In this document: in pieces, positions 36,890 through 46,047 of the stretch | How positions within the stretch are numbered: the first letter of the stretch is position 1 | Layout: each line of letters starts with the position of its first letter | Source of the DNA: G963676795 sp963677215 | GTDB lineage: Bacteria > Desulfobacterota > Desulfuromonadia > Desulfuromonadales > Geopsychrobacteraceae | Direction: 5' to 3' | Assembly (NCBI GenBank): GCA_963677215.1 | Contig: OY781919.1 | Location: forward strand, 3,038,001 to 3,102,000 | Length of the DNA stretch: 64,000 bases | Made by a program: the position numbers and the translations under genes | The notes under the pieces: model-generated | What the model was told of the DNA's origin: nothing | The model's input: only the letters and a program-made list of their open reading frames with translations | Database searches by the model: none

Positions 36890-37789
36890 TCAAAGAGGAA
36901 TCAGCAATATTGCAGCCAGGGGTGATTTTTCGACGACTTTAGCTGAAATGCTGTTTGCCCAGAAGGCCTCGGCCCCAGCTTTTCCATGGGTTGCCAGAAG
37001 GATCATGCCGGCATCGGTTTTCTTAACGGCTTTGCTGATCGAGGAAGCGATCTTGCCGTAAACAATCTCAGCAACAGCAGGGATCTTTACCTGTTCGGCC
37101 TGATCAATTTTTTGCTCCAGGTAAGAATGCAATTTTTCCATGGTCTGTTGTTGTAAAGCCCAGGTAGTGCCAGGCATAAAGCGTGACAGAGGGGCTTTGC
37201 CGCCCGCCAGCTGTGAGGGTTTGTTCACAACGGTGATGAGATGCAGTGCACTTTGATAAGTGGGGGCAAAAGTGCAGGCAAATTCGAAGGCCTGTTCATG
37301 GTCTGCCTCCCCATCGAGAGGAACCAACAGCTTTTTAAATGCTTGGCTGATATCCGCAAGGAGCTTGTCCGGCACCAGTAACAGTGGCGTTTTGCCAAGG
37401 TTGACGACACGTTGAGGCAAGCTGCCACGAATCATGCGGGCCAGATTGTTGTGTCCGTGACGTGTCATGACGATCAGATCTGGAGAGAGTTCCTCTTCAT
37501 GGGCGACGATGTCCCCGGCAACGCTCGATCCTGCCTCCGTATGAATGTGGAAACTGAGGTCGAGTCCGTTAAACTCTTCCCAGGCCAGAATCGTTTGCAG
37601 GTAGTTTTGCGCACCTTCGACAGAGTTCAGGTGGGCCAGGCCATGGACTTCTTTCGGCGCATTCTTTTCAATGACATGCAGCAGGATGATCTTAGCCCCG
37701 GTCTTCGCTGCCAGGTCTGCGGCGTAAAAACAGGCATTTTCTGCGATTGCTGTGCCGTCCAATGGGACAAGTATCTTGTTGACGTTCAT
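36890..37789 (-). CDS. Tandem universal stress protein (UspA-UspA)
   Basis: 299 residues from the ATG at 37789. Two UspA domains: residues 1-150 (NKILVPLDGTAIAENA start) and 155-299 (FKKLLVPLDGEADHEQAF start). The nucleotide-binding G-2x-G-9x-G(S/T) motif is recognisable in the first copy (RHGHNNLARMIRGSLPQRV) and altered in the second (THGKAGAEAFWANSISAKV). The gene starts in an ATGA overlap with the Nramp transporter stop, so the two are translationally coupled. This suggests a role linked to metal or acid stress, but no direct function is known. Confidence 0.88.
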   Translation of the reverse strand: MNVNKILVPLDGTAIAENACFYAADLAAKTGAKIILLHVIEKNAPKEVHGLAHLNSVEGAQNYLQTILAWEEFNGLDLSFHIHTEAGSSVAGDIVAHEEELSPDLIVMTRHGHNNLARMIRGSLPQRVVNLGKTPLLLVPDKLLADISQAFKKLLVPLDGEADHEQAFEFACTFAPTYQSALHLITVVNKPSQLAGGKAPLSRFMPGTTWALQQQTMEKLHSYLEQKIDQAEQVKIPAVAEIVYGKIASSISKAVKKTDAGMILLATHGKAGAEAFWANSISAKVVEKSPLAAILLIPL

Positions 37790-39105
37790 CAATTCCCCCA
37801 AACGGTCTGGTAAATAAGGTAAAAGTTCAGTGCGATGATCAGCAGGGCGATGAGGCTGGTCACCATAGTGGTGATCTTCCAGTTGACCAGCTCACCCATG
37901 AGCGCCTTGTTCTTGGTGAATCTCAGCAGTGGTACGATAGCGAACGGCAGGCCAAAGCTGAGAATGACCTGGCTGATGACCAGTGTTCTGGTCGGATCAA
38001 GCCCGATGTAGATAACGATCAGTGACGGCAGTATGGTAATCAGGCGCCTCAGCCAGACCGGGATGTGGCGTTCGAGAAACCCCTGCATAATCACCTGTCC
38101 GGCCATTGTGCCGACGGTCGTTGAGGCGAGGCCAGCTGCGAGCAGTGAAATGGCGAACATCCACCCGGCAGCATTGCCCAGCAGCGGTTCAAGGGTCCTG
38201 TGTGCCTCTTCAATGGACGCGATCTCCATCAGTCCCTGGCTGTGGAAGGTTGCTGCGGCCATCAACAGCATGGCGGCATTGACAAAGCCGGCGATGCTCA
38301 TGGCGATGGTGACATCGATGATCTGAAAACGAAACAGCCGCTTTTTCTGCTGGGTGTCGATGGCGACGATGCGTGACTGGGTCAGTGAGGAATGGAGAAA
38401 TATCACGTGGGGCATAACCGTAGCACCGAGAATGCCGGTTGCCAACAGCACGCTCTCCGCACCGGAAAATCCAGGGACAACAGCATGGTAGGCAACCTGG
38501 TTCCAGTCCGGTTTGTCCAGCCAGGTTTCCACCAGATAGCACAGGGCGATGATGCCAAGCATGACGGAGATGATTGCTTCGAGGGGCCTGAATCCTCGCG
38601 ACTGCAAGGCCAGGATGAAGAAGGTGATAGCCGCCGTAATCAGACCCGAAATCCACAGCGAGATACCGAAGAGCAGATTGAATCCGACCGCAGCGCCGAT
38701 GAACTCAGCCAGGTCGGTTGCTATGGCGACCAGTTCCATGATGAGCCACATCAGCCAGACAACAGGTTTGGAGAAATGATCCCGGCAGAGTTCCGCCAGG
38801 TTTTGTCCCGTGGCGATTCCTAGCTTGGCTGAGAGACTCTGAATCAGCATGGCCATCAGGTTGCTGGCCACAATGACCCAGAGCAGGGTGTAGCCGAACT
38901 TGGCTCCTCCTTCGATATTGGTTGCAAAGTTGCCCGGGTCAACGTAGGCAATGCTGGCAATAAATGCCGGGCCGAGAAACGGCAGCAGTCTGGCGAGACC
39001 GTGTTTAGGCCCGCCGCCGCTCAGGACCCTGCCGGCCGCGACTCTGGTTTTGTCATCGTTGCTTTGATTTACCTGTGCCGGAATATCCGGGGTATTCGAT
39101 TTCAT
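37789..39105 (-). CDS. mntH: Nramp-family divalent metal transporter
   Basis: 438 residues with about 11 membrane spans after a 40-residue hydrophilic N-terminus. The Nramp metal site is visible: DPGNF in the first span and MPH in the sixth (ATVMPHVIFLHSS), where the usual Asn after His is Val. Such transporters import Mn2+ or Fe2+ with protons. The UspA gene follows in overlap. The AT-rich 120-bp upstream region is shared with the divergent sirtuin gene. The symbol is given by family; Fe2+ may be the true substrate. Confidence 0.85.
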   Translation of the reverse strand: MKSNTPDIPAQVNQSNDDKTRVAAGRVLSGGGPKHGLARLLPFLGPAFIASIAYVDPGNFATNIEGGAKFGYTLLWVIVASNLMAMLIQSLSAKLGIATGQNLAELCRDHFSKPVVWLMWLIMELVAIATDLAEFIGAAVGFNLLFGISLWISGLITAAITFFILALQSRGFRPLEAIISVMLGIIALCYLVETWLDKPDWNQVAYHAVVPGFSGAESVLLATGILGATVMPHVIFLHSSLTQSRIVAIDTQQKKRLFRFQIIDVTIAMSIAGFVNAAMLLMAAATFHSQGLMEIASIEEAHRTLEPLLGNAAGWMFAISLLAAGLASTTVGTMAGQVIMQGFLERHIPVWLRRLITILPSLIVIYIGLDPTRTLVISQVILSFGLPFAIVPLLRFTKNKALMGELVNWKITTMVTSLIALLIIALNFYLIYQTVWGN

Positions 39106-39150
39106 GGAGGAGCCTGTCGTAGTAGGGAACTTTTTAATCGTTGTTAGGTT

Positions 39151-39179
39151 TTGCCTTGAAACCTTGAAGATTATATAAT
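39151..39179 (+). promoter_or_regulatory. Probable sigma-70 promoter of the sirtuin operon
   Basis: TTGCCT (39151-39156) and a perfect TATAAT (39174-39179) are separated by 17 bp. Because the -10 region (ATTATATAAT) is palindromic, it may also serve the divergent Nramp gene. Confidence 0.55.
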
Positions 39180-39226
39180 TCTTTTTGGTCTATATGAACC
39201 CCATCTCTCTTTTCAGGATCATGAAG

Positions 39227-40018
39227 ATGACACCAGAGCAATGTGCAGAGCTGATTAACAGATCTAAGAAGATAGCTGTCCTGACCGGTGCCGGTATCTC
39301 AACTGCGGCAGGTATCCCCGATTTTCGCGGACCACGTGGATTGTACGTCACCCGTCAGTACGATCCAAACAAGGTTTTTGAGATCTCGGCCTTTATGCGT
39401 GAACCGGAATACTTCTACCAGTTTACCCGCGACTTTGTCTCCGCCGTCAAGGAGATCCAGCCAACCTATACCCACTATTTTCTGACCAGCCTGGAAAAAC
39501 TGGGCAAGCTCAGTGCTGTGGTCACCCAGAACATTGATCTTCTGCATCAGACTTCGGGGACAACGAAAGTCATAGAGGTCCACGGCTCTTATGGCAGTGC
39601 CAGATGCTTGAGTTGCGGAGAGAAGCTGGATGAGTTGACCTACTCATGGTGGGATCGGCATCTTGACGAGAGCAGATCTGCACCGGTCGTCCGTTGTTTC
39701 AAATGCCAGGGGCTGCTAAAGCCGAATATCGTCTTCTTCGGCGAAGCGGTCAACGATTATGAACGGGCCGAGCAGACCATCAGCCGCTGCGATCTTTTGT
39801 TTGTCATGGGATCTTCACTACAGGTTGCACCTGCTTCATATCTGCCACATGCAACCGACAGTCAGACGATCGTCATCAATCAGGGGAAGGTCGCGCTACA
39901 GAATGCCGGGCACAGGCATTTTGTCGATGCCGATCTCGACACCTATTTAAAGGATGTTGCTCAGTATGTGAGTGGGTTTGCCGATGCCTATGCCCAGACG
40001 CCTGATAGCGGTCGGTGA
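39227..40018 (+). CDS. Sir2-family NAD-dependent protein deacylase
   Basis: 263 residues from the ATG at 39227, which has AGGA 8 nt upstream; ATGs at 39194 and 39221 are less well placed. Sirtuin motifs are GAGISTAAGIPDFRG, TQNIDLLHQ and the catalytic His of EVHGSYG, then a zinc ribbon with CLSC and CFKC pairs, and GSSLQVAPAS for NAD binding. It removes acyl groups from lysines using NAD+. The start of a PPP-type phosphatase gene lies inside its end, so a deacylase and a phosphatase are translationally linked. Confidence 0.9.
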   Translation: MTPEQCAELINRSKKIAVLTGAGISTAAGIPDFRGPRGLYVTRQYDPNKVFEISAFMREPEYFYQFTRDFVSAVKEIQPTYTHYFLTSLEKLGKLSAVVTQNIDLLHQTSGTTKVIEVHGSYGSARCLSCGEKLDELTYSWWDRHLDESRSAPVVRCFKCQGLLKPNIVFFGEAVNDYERAEQTISRCDLLFVMGSSLQVAPASYLPHATDSQTIVINQGKVALQNAGHRHFVDADLDTYLKDVAQYVSGFADAYAQTPDSGR

Positions 40019-40697
40019 TATTCATGGGCAATCCAGGCAACTGGTTGAGTTAATTGCCCAGATTCGTCCCTGCGATGACGATCTCTTCGTATTTCTCGGC
40101 GATTACATCGACAGGGGGGCCGACTCCCCGCAAGTGATCGACCTGTTGCTTGCCTTTCAGCGGCAGTATCCCCGGAGTATGTTTCTTCGGGGGAATCATG
40201 AGCAGATGCTGCTCAATGCATATATGCAGCTCGCTCCCTTGATAGGAGCCTACCGGTTCCGCTGGGACCAATTGCCGACGAACGAAGTTTCTGAAGACGT
40301 CCTGATCTATCTTTACAACGGTGGCGCCGCGACCCTCGATTCCTATCAGGGGCTTGCGGACGCGGCCAGTTTTAGTGGGACTGCCATGCTGCCGGAGCAT
40401 TTCGATTTTTTAAATCGCACCAGGCTGTATTTTCGCTTCGATAATTATTTCTTCGTTCATGCCGGGGTCGATCCAGCTCTGCCCATCGACAGTGAATCAG
40501 CTAAACATGCCTTTCTCTGGTCTAGACAGGCGTTATGGCAAAAGGATCCGCATTGGACCGAGACAGTAGTGCATGGTCATAGCCCGGTCGCACAACCTGA
40601 ATTCAATACGTTGGAAGTTTGTCTCGATACAGGTGCTGGACATGGTTTCAGGTTGACTGCCTGCGATCTGTATACGCGAAATATCTGGCAGGCTTAG
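39984..40697 (+). CDS. PPP-family serine/threonine protein phosphatase (ApaH/PrpA-like)
   Basis: 237 residues from the ATG at 39984; GTG at 39972 and ATG at 39990 are alternatives. Metallophosphatase motifs appear in order: GDIHG, GDYIDRG, RGNHE, HAG and HGHSP, which bind two metal ions. It resembles bacterial PrpA/PrpB-type phosphoprotein phosphatases; diadenosine tetraphosphatase (ApaH) is an alternative. It overlaps the sirtuin gene by 35 bp, a sign of coupled translation. Confidence 0.88.
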   Translation: MPMPRRLIAVGDIHGQSRQLVELIAQIRPCDDDLFVFLGDYIDRGADSPQVIDLLLAFQRQYPRSMFLRGNHEQMLLNAYMQLAPLIGAYRFRWDQLPTNEVSEDVLIYLYNGGAATLDSYQGLADAASFSGTAMLPEHFDFLNRTRLYFRFDNYFFVHAGVDPALPIDSESAKHAFLWSRQALWQKDPHWTETVVHGHSPVAQPEFNTLEVCLDTGAGHGFRLTACDLYTRNIWQA

Positions 40698-40796
40698 ACC
40701 CGCTGACCTGGTTTTTTGAGCCTTGGCTCTTCGTTCTGTGGCTGTTTCTGTTATCCTTTAAGCAACACTAACAGTTTTATCGTTAAGGAGGTCGCC

Positions 40797-41294
40797 ATGA
40801 CGCAGGAGCATGATGATCGGGATCGGCAGGATGTTGGGTTGTACGAGAAGATCCTTAAGCGAACTGAAGAATTGCTCGAATCGGGCCGAAAAAATCTGGA
40901 TGACGCGCTCGAAAAGGCGAGCGAAGAGCTCGCGGAAGCCGGAGAGTTTACCAGGGAACGGGCGGACAGAATTGCCGGTTTTGTCAGGCGGGACGCACAA
41001 CAGGCCATCGACAGTGCTCTCAAAGCCAAGGCTGAGTTCAAAGGCGTTGTCGATCCTCAGCGGGTCACTGCCGGAGCTCAGAGTGTGTTTGCCCGAATGT
41101 TGCAGACAACCTCGGAAAAACTAGCGGAATGGGCGGAAAAGTCAGAACAGAGCCTTGAGTACAAGACCGGGGAGATAACCACGCCGGGAACACTCACCTG
41201 CAAGAACTGCAAAGAGGAGCTGCATATTAAAAAGACGTCAAAAATTCCGCCCTGTCCGAAGTGTCACCAGACCCTGTTTCGCAAGTCTTATTAA
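40797..41294 (+). CDS. DUF1451/YbeL-like zinc-ribbon protein
   Basis: 165 residues from the ATG at 40797, which follows AAGGAGG. The N-terminal ~115 residues form a charged helical region; the C-terminal zinc ribbon has CKNC and CPKC pairs within GEITTPGTLTCKNCKEEL and PPCPKCHQTLFRKSY. The ending is similar to E. coli YbeL (GEVVGLGNLVCEKC). Function unknown. A SEC-C motif protein gene follows, so two small metal-binding proteins are adjacent. Confidence 0.8.
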   Translation: MTQEHDDRDRQDVGLYEKILKRTEELLESGRKNLDDALEKASEELAEAGEFTRERADRIAGFVRRDAQQAIDSALKAKAEFKGVVDPQRVTAGAQSVFARMLQTTSEKLAEWAEKSEQSLEYKTGEITTPGTLTCKNCKEELHIKKTSKIPPCPKCHQTLFRKSY

Positions 41295-41341
41295 GGACGA
41301 CTCGTGCTTTTGTCGATGATAACGATGAAGTCAGGGGGGGC

Positions 41342-41551
41342 ATGTCATTACTTGATAGATTGTTCTGGAAAGATGCACCGGTTGAACCGGTCGAACCACC
41401 GGAGAACTTACCACGAAAAACGGAGAACTGCTGGTGCGGTAGCGGTAGTGTTTATAAGTATTGCCACCTCAAGCAGGATCGATTGTATCTGAAAAGACGG
41501 CGCCAGCGCGACTTGGCTCTTTTGAAAGCAAAGCAGGCACTGGAGTGTTGA
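41342..41551 (+). CDS. Small SEC-C motif metal-binding protein
   Basis: 69 residues from the ATG at 41342, with a GGGGGG purine run upstream. The SEC-C zinc motif is CWCGSGSVYKYCH, as at the end of SecA and in many small proteins, followed by a Lys/Arg-rich helix. It probably binds Zn2+ and may interact with ribosomes or a protein partner; the function is unknown. Confidence 0.75.
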   Translation: MSLLDRLFWKDAPVEPVEPPENLPRKTENCWCGSGSVYKYCHLKQDRLYLKRRRQRDLALLKAKQALEC

Positions 41552-41625
41552 GCACTGAACAGGGGCTCCCGTGAGAAGCCACGATAGTTGTTGATTGTCT
41601 GAAAAAAAATTGTCATATTGCGCCG

Positions 41626-41662
41626 GGGATGAAAAGCCTGCTTTTTATCCCTGTGCTTTTTT
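41626..41662 (+). terminator. Probable intrinsic terminator
   Basis: GGGAT-g-AAAA pairs with TTTTATCCC (41626-41635 and 41643-41651, one bulge) and six T residues follow (41657-41662). It lies between the SEC-C gene and the exchanger gene. Confidence 0.4.
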
Positions 41663-41688
41663 AACGACAGGATATTTTAAGGTTTTTT

Positions 41689-42672
41689 ATGTCGCTTTTA
41701 CTGCCTGGTCTGGCGTTTCTTGTAGGTTTGGTTCTGCTGGTGTGGAGTGCCGATCGCTTTGTCGATGGTGCCGCCGCAACTGCCAGACACGCAGGTATGC
41801 CTCCACTGCTGATCGGGATCGTCATTATTGGTTTTGGAACCTCGGCGCCTGAGATGGTTGTTTCAGCAATCTCCTCCTTTCAGGGGAATCCTGGCCTGGC
41901 TCTCGGTAATGCTTACGGTTCGAATATCTCCAACATCGGCCTGATTCTTGGACTTACCGCTCTGCTGTCACCGATTCTTGTTCAGCCGGGCATTGTCCGT
42001 AGTGAATTGCCAATCCTGTTGCTGATGACGCTTGTGACCGCTGGTCTGTTGAGCGATTTCCATCTGGGGCGTTTGGATGCGATCATCCTGCTGTTGCTGT
42101 TTGCCATCGTCATGGGCTGGTGGATCCGGGTTGGCTTGCGTCAACGGAACAATAACAGGATAGAGGGGCGGGAGACGGAAGTATCCTCCGACCTGATGCC
42201 ATTAAAATCGTCATTATTATGGTTGTCGGTCGGTCTGATTCTGCTGGTCGTCAGTTCGCGGATACTGGTCTGGGGGGCCGTTGAGATAGCCCGTAGCTTT
42301 GGGGTCAGCGATCTGATCATCGGTCTGACCGTCGTTGCAGTCGGCACCTCCTTGCCAGAGCTTGCATCCGCTGTTGCCGCAACGCGCAAAGGGGAGCACG
42401 ATCTTGCACTCGGCAATGTCCTCGGCTCCAACCTGTTCAACACCCTTGCTGTGGTCGGTATCGCCGGCATTATTCATCCTCTTGCGGTTGACAGTGCAGT
42501 TCTCTACCGTGACTGTCTGATCATGGGGCTGATGACCCTAATCTTGGTCCCTATTTCTCTCGGGGTTTTCGGGCCGCGGAGAATCACCCGGCTGGAAGGA
42601 TTGCTGCTGCTCTGCTGTTATCTGACCTACAATGGATACCTGGTCGGCAAGGTTCTGGGACTATTTTCCTGA
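41689..42672 (+). CDS. Ca2+/Na+ antiporter family protein (YrbG-like)
   Basis: 327 residues, about 10 membrane spans in two inverted halves. The alpha repeats of the CaCA superfamily are plain: GFGTSAPEMVVSAISS in the first half and VGTSLPELASAVAATRKG in the second, each with the ion-binding Glu. It exchanges Ca2+ (or K+) for Na+ across the inner membrane. It seems to stand alone. Confidence 0.88.
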   Translation: MSLLLPGLAFLVGLVLLVWSADRFVDGAAATARHAGMPPLLIGIVIIGFGTSAPEMVVSAISSFQGNPGLALGNAYGSNISNIGLILGLTALLSPILVQPGIVRSELPILLLMTLVTAGLLSDFHLGRLDAIILLLLFAIVMGWWIRVGLRQRNNNRIEGRETEVSSDLMPLKSSLLWLSVGLILLVVSSRILVWGAVEIARSFGVSDLIIGLTVVAVGTSLPELASAVAATRKGEHDLALGNVLGSNLFNTLAVVGIAGIIHPLAVDSAVLYRDCLIMGLMTLILVPISLGVFGPRRITRLEGLLLLCCYLTYNGYLVGKVLGLFS

Positions 42673-42737
42673 TCTGAGTGAAAAATGTCAGTAGCCCTCT
42701 TGACATCGACCTGTCTCCTGAATGATATTCTTTAATT

Positions 42738-43211
42738 ATGAATATTGACAGAACTATCGACGATATAGACCATCAGATACTAACGATCCTTCAGGAGAAG
42801 GCTCGTATTCCAAATGCTGAAATTGCCCGGCAGGTCGGCATGGCGCCTTCGGCTGTTCTGGAACGTATCAGAAAGCTCGAAGAGCGCGGAATCATCGAAG
42901 GTTATGAGGTTCGTCTGAATCCGGATGCTTTTCATCAGGGGCTGACCGCCTTTGTCCAGGTGACCGTAGAACATTCCTGCTACGCGGATCTGGCTGTCGC
43001 CCTGATGGGGGTGAGCGGGGTGCAGGATGTCCATCAGGTTGCCGGTGAAGATGGTTATCTTCTGAAACTGCGGGTTGCCAGTAATGCAGAGCTTGGGCGA
43101 ATCCTGGTTGAAGAGATCGGAGCCCTGCAGGGTGTTCATCAGACCCGCACGACGATTGTTCTGAATACAGTTAAAGAGACACGTAAAATTGATTTAAGCA
43201 GAAGTCTATAA
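42738..43211 (+). CDS. Lrp/AsnC-family transcriptional regulator
   Basis: 157 residues. N-terminal helix-turn-helix (DDIDHQILTILQEKARIPNA, then IARQVGMAPSAVLERIRKLE) and a C-terminal RAM/AsnC ligand domain (VQDVHQVAGEDGYLLKLRV). The lysA-like gene follows 20 bp downstream, so the regulator may respond to lysine or another amino acid and control it. Lrp proteins commonly regulate adjacent genes. Confidence 0.9.
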   Translation: MNIDRTIDDIDHQILTILQEKARIPNAEIARQVGMAPSAVLERIRKLEERGIIEGYEVRLNPDAFHQGLTAFVQVTVEHSCYADLAVALMGVSGVQDVHQVAGEDGYLLKLRVASNAELGRILVEEIGALQGVHQTRTTIVLNTVKETRKIDLSRSL

Positions 43212-43231
43212 CCAGATACGGAGAACAGCTC

Positions 43232-44500
43232 ATGCCAATGTCCAAAAGTTTCAAAGAACGCCTCTTCCCGATCGTAGACCAGATCGCCGAACACTATGGG
43301 ACTCCATTTCATATTTATGATGAAGCGGGGATTCTAGAGACCGGTGCTTCACTGAAGCAGGCCTTTTCCGGTGTCGAAGGTTTCCGGGAGTATTACGCTG
43401 TCAAGGCTTTGCCGAACCCTAAGGTTCTCGACCTGATGCAGCAGATGGGGTTCGGCTTTGATTGCAGCTCGATGGCCGAACTGGTTCTCAGTCGCAATGC
43501 TGGCGGGCGCGGCGACGACATCATGTTCACCTCAAACAACACGACGACCGAAGAGTTTGTTGCCGCTGCCGCGGAAGGCGGGTGTGTCTTGAACCTGGAC
43601 GATATTTCGCTGATCGAGAAGGTTCCGGAATTTCCTGAGCTGATCTGCTTCCGCTACAATCCGGGCCCGCGCCGGACCGGGAACGTCATCATCGGAAATC
43701 CAGTCGAAGCCAAGTACGGTGTGACCCATGAGCAGGTCGTCGAGGCCTATCGTCTGGCTAAAGAGCGTGGCGCCAAACGTTTCGGACTGCACACCATGGT
43801 CGCTTCTAACGAACTCGATTACACCTACATGGTTGAAACCGCGCGAATGGTCCTGTCCCTGGCGGACATGGTCGAAAAGGAACTGGGTATTCAGTTCGAA
43901 TTTGTCAATATCGGTGGCGGTTTCGGCATTCCTTACAAGCCTGAACAGGATGCTCTCAATATTCCGCAGATGGCCAAAGAGATCACCGCGCTGTTCGATA
44001 AATTTAAAGCCGAGCATGGCTACGCGCCGCGCATGTACATGGAAAGTGGACGCTACATGACCGGTCCGCATGGCGCCCTGGTGACTACTGCCATCAATCA
44101 CAAGAACATCTATCGTGACTACGTCGGCGTAGACGCCTGCATGTCATCGCTGATGCGTCCGGCTCTGTACGGCTCATATCATCATATCGATGTCGTCGGT
44201 AAGGAAACTGCTCCTAAGGATCACGTCTATGATGTCTCAGGTTCTCTGTGTGAAAACAACGACAAGTTCGCCATCCAGAGAGAGTTGCCGAAAATCGATG
44301 ACGGCGATCTGCTGATCATCCACGATACTGGTGCTCATGGCCATGCCATGGGGTTCCAGTACAACGCCCGGCTGCGTCCCAAGGAATTGATGCTGCGTGC
44401 CGATGGGACAGTTGAGCTGATTCGTCGTGAAGAAACCATCGAAGATTATTTCGCGACCCTGAGCTTTTCGGAAGACTCCTTCAAGCCAGCTTCCGCCTGA
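43232..44500 (+). CDS. lysA: Diaminopimelate decarboxylase
   Basis: 422 residues, fold-type III PLP enzyme. The PLP lysine lies in YAVKALPNP, the glycine-rich phosphate site in NIGGGFGIPY, a substrate-binding Arg in ESGRYMTGP, and the CENND motif with catalytic Cys in SGSLCENNDKF. It makes L-lysine from meso-diaminopimelate. Ornithine/arginine or carboxynorspermidine decarboxylase are related alternatives, but the CEN motif and length favour LysA. It is probably cotranscribed with the Lrp gene. Confidence 0.85.
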   Translation: MPMSKSFKERLFPIVDQIAEHYGTPFHIYDEAGILETGASLKQAFSGVEGFREYYAVKALPNPKVLDLMQQMGFGFDCSSMAELVLSRNAGGRGDDIMFTSNNTTTEEFVAAAAEGGCVLNLDDISLIEKVPEFPELICFRYNPGPRRTGNVIIGNPVEAKYGVTHEQVVEAYRLAKERGAKRFGLHTMVASNELDYTYMVETARMVLSLADMVEKELGIQFEFVNIGGGFGIPYKPEQDALNIPQMAKEITALFDKFKAEHGYAPRMYMESGRYMTGPHGALVTTAINHKNIYRDYVGVDACMSSLMRPALYGSYHHIDVVGKETAPKDHVYDVSGSLCENNDKFAIQRELPKIDDGDLLIIHDTGAHGHAMGFQYNARLRPKELMLRADGTVELIRREETIEDYFATLSFSEDSFKPASA

Positions 44501-44509
44501 TAGGGATTT

Positions 44510-45814
44510 TTGTTGAAGCCCCAGGTTAATCAGATATTGCCGCCGTTGACGATTGAAACCCTCGTCAATGGCGGTTCCGGCCTGGCCCGTTACGAGGGGC
44601 AGGTTGTGTTCATCCCTCACACGGCGATCGGCGACAGGATCGTCGGCCGTGTGACGAAGGTCAAGAAGCACTTTCTTGAAGCCGAACTGGTTGAGATTCT
44701 TGAGCCAGGACCGCTGCGGATCCCGCCACGCTGTCCGGTAGCCGGAGAATGCGGCGGCTGTCAGTGGCAGCATTTGCCATACTCAGAACAGCTCAAAATC
44801 AAAGAAGATCTTTACCGGGATACCCTGGTCAGAAAATGTGGTGTCGCTGCTGAACTCGTCAAGAGCATCGTGCCCTCGCCTCAGGAGTGGCATTACCGGA
44901 GCAGGGTACAGGTCAAGTGTCATCAGATGACGCAGGGGTTTGTGACCGGTTTTTACCGGCCCAAGAGTCGCTTTGTCGTTGCCGTAGACCACTGTCCCCT
45001 CATCGATACAAGGCTAAGTGATACGCTGGCTGTTCTTCGCCGCCTGATCGATGGTACCTCGTTTGCCGAGCAGATTCCGCAGATTGATCTGGCTATCGGT
45101 GATGATGCCGTTCAGTCAGTGGTTGTGCATTATCTCGGTGAGGACGCGGATGGTTTGAAGGGGGTGCTGCTCGGTTCGGGGTTGGCCGGACATCTGCATA
45201 TTCAACTTGGGACCAAGGCGTCCATGACCTTGATTCAGGGAAATGGTCATCTGGCTATTGAAGTTGATGAGCCAGTACTCAATTTATGTTATGCTACTGG
45301 TTCTTTTGCTCAGATCAATCTGGAGCAGAATCGCGCTCTGATCCGGGAAGCGATGAATCTGCTCGACTGGAACGGGCGGGAAACCGTTCTTGACCTGTAC
45401 TGCGGCATGGGTAATTTCAGTCTGCCGGTCGCAAGACGTGCGGGGACTGTTGTCGGTGTTGAGGAGTCGGAGCTTTCGATTCAGATGGCCAAGTTCAACG
45501 CAGCGGCTAACGGCCTGGAGAATTCCAGCTTTATTGCTGCTCCTGCTGAAGGCTACGTTGCACGTCATGCTGCTGGGTTGCAGCCTGATATTATATTTCT
45601 GGATCCGCCAAGAAGCGGGGCCCAAGAGGTTGTCAGTGAGTTGGCTGATGTAACGGCACGCTGGTTGGTCTATGTGTCCTGTGATCCTCAGACTCTGGCC
45701 AGGGATCTGAATATTCTGCTAAACAATGGCTGGTGCTTGATCAGTAGTCAGCCTTTTGATATGTTCCCGCAGACATATCATTGCGAGAGTATAACTCTCT
45801 TGCAGAGACTTTAG
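44510..45814 (+). CDS. rlmD: 23S rRNA (uracil-5-)-methyltransferase RumA/RlmD-type
   Basis: 434 residues from a TTG start; an upstream GGGA supports it. An N-terminal TRAM domain is followed by a 4Fe-4S site (Cys75, Cys81, Cys84 and Cys162), and a SAM-dependent methyltransferase domain with LDLYCGMGNFSLPVA and the catalytic nucleophile Cys391 in VSCDPQTLARD. It methylates uridine in rRNA or possibly tRNA (TrmA-type). The gap to lysA is only 9 bp. Confidence 0.88.
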   Translation: MLKPQVNQILPPLTIETLVNGGSGLARYEGQVVFIPHTAIGDRIVGRVTKVKKHFLEAELVEILEPGPLRIPPRCPVAGECGGCQWQHLPYSEQLKIKEDLYRDTLVRKCGVAAELVKSIVPSPQEWHYRSRVQVKCHQMTQGFVTGFYRPKSRFVVAVDHCPLIDTRLSDTLAVLRRLIDGTSFAEQIPQIDLAIGDDAVQSVVVHYLGEDADGLKGVLLGSGLAGHLHIQLGTKASMTLIQGNGHLAIEVDEPVLNLCYATGSFAQINLEQNRALIREAMNLLDWNGRETVLDLYCGMGNFSLPVARRAGTVVGVEESELSIQMAKFNAAANGLENSSFIAAPAEGYVARHAAGLQPDIIFLDPPRSGAQEVVSELADVTARWLVYVSCDPQTLARDLNILLNNGWCLISSQPFDMFPQTYHCESITLLQRL

Positions 45815-45964
45815 TGCATATAATTTGAGCATAGATTTTTTTGCTGTATAATTCTTGTGCAGATCTTTTGCTCTGATAGTTTGTTGATAAATAATGTCCC
45901 GATAATTCGTGTCTATCTGTTTGAATTATTGGCAATTTTATTTTATTGTTTTGTCTGTTGGCAA

Positions 45965-45980
45965 TGGCAGGGTCCTTGCT
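45965..45980 (+). promoter_or_regulatory. Sigma-54 promoter of glnB-glnA
   Basis: TGGCAGGGTCCTTGCT: the -24 GG (45966-45967) and -12 GC (45978-45979) are 10 bp apart, as required for sigma-54, and 5 of the consensus bases in each half match. Transcription would start near 45991, about 57 bp before glnB. This fits NtrC-type nitrogen control. Confidence 0.82.
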
Positions 45981-46047
45981 TGTATGCACCCCTAATCATT
46001 CAGAAAAACTGCCAAGCGATTGAGCAGCTTCCGAGGAGGTAAGACTG

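Noticed and set aside
36573..36893. Minus-strand frame of 106 codons as a real gene
   Set aside because: Weak start, Arg-rich end without similarity, and it overlaps the end of the UspA gene. Kept only as a possible remnant.
41595..41852. Plus-strand frame of 85 codons before and inside the exchanger gene
   Set aside because: Mostly overlaps the start of the well-supported antiporter gene in another frame.
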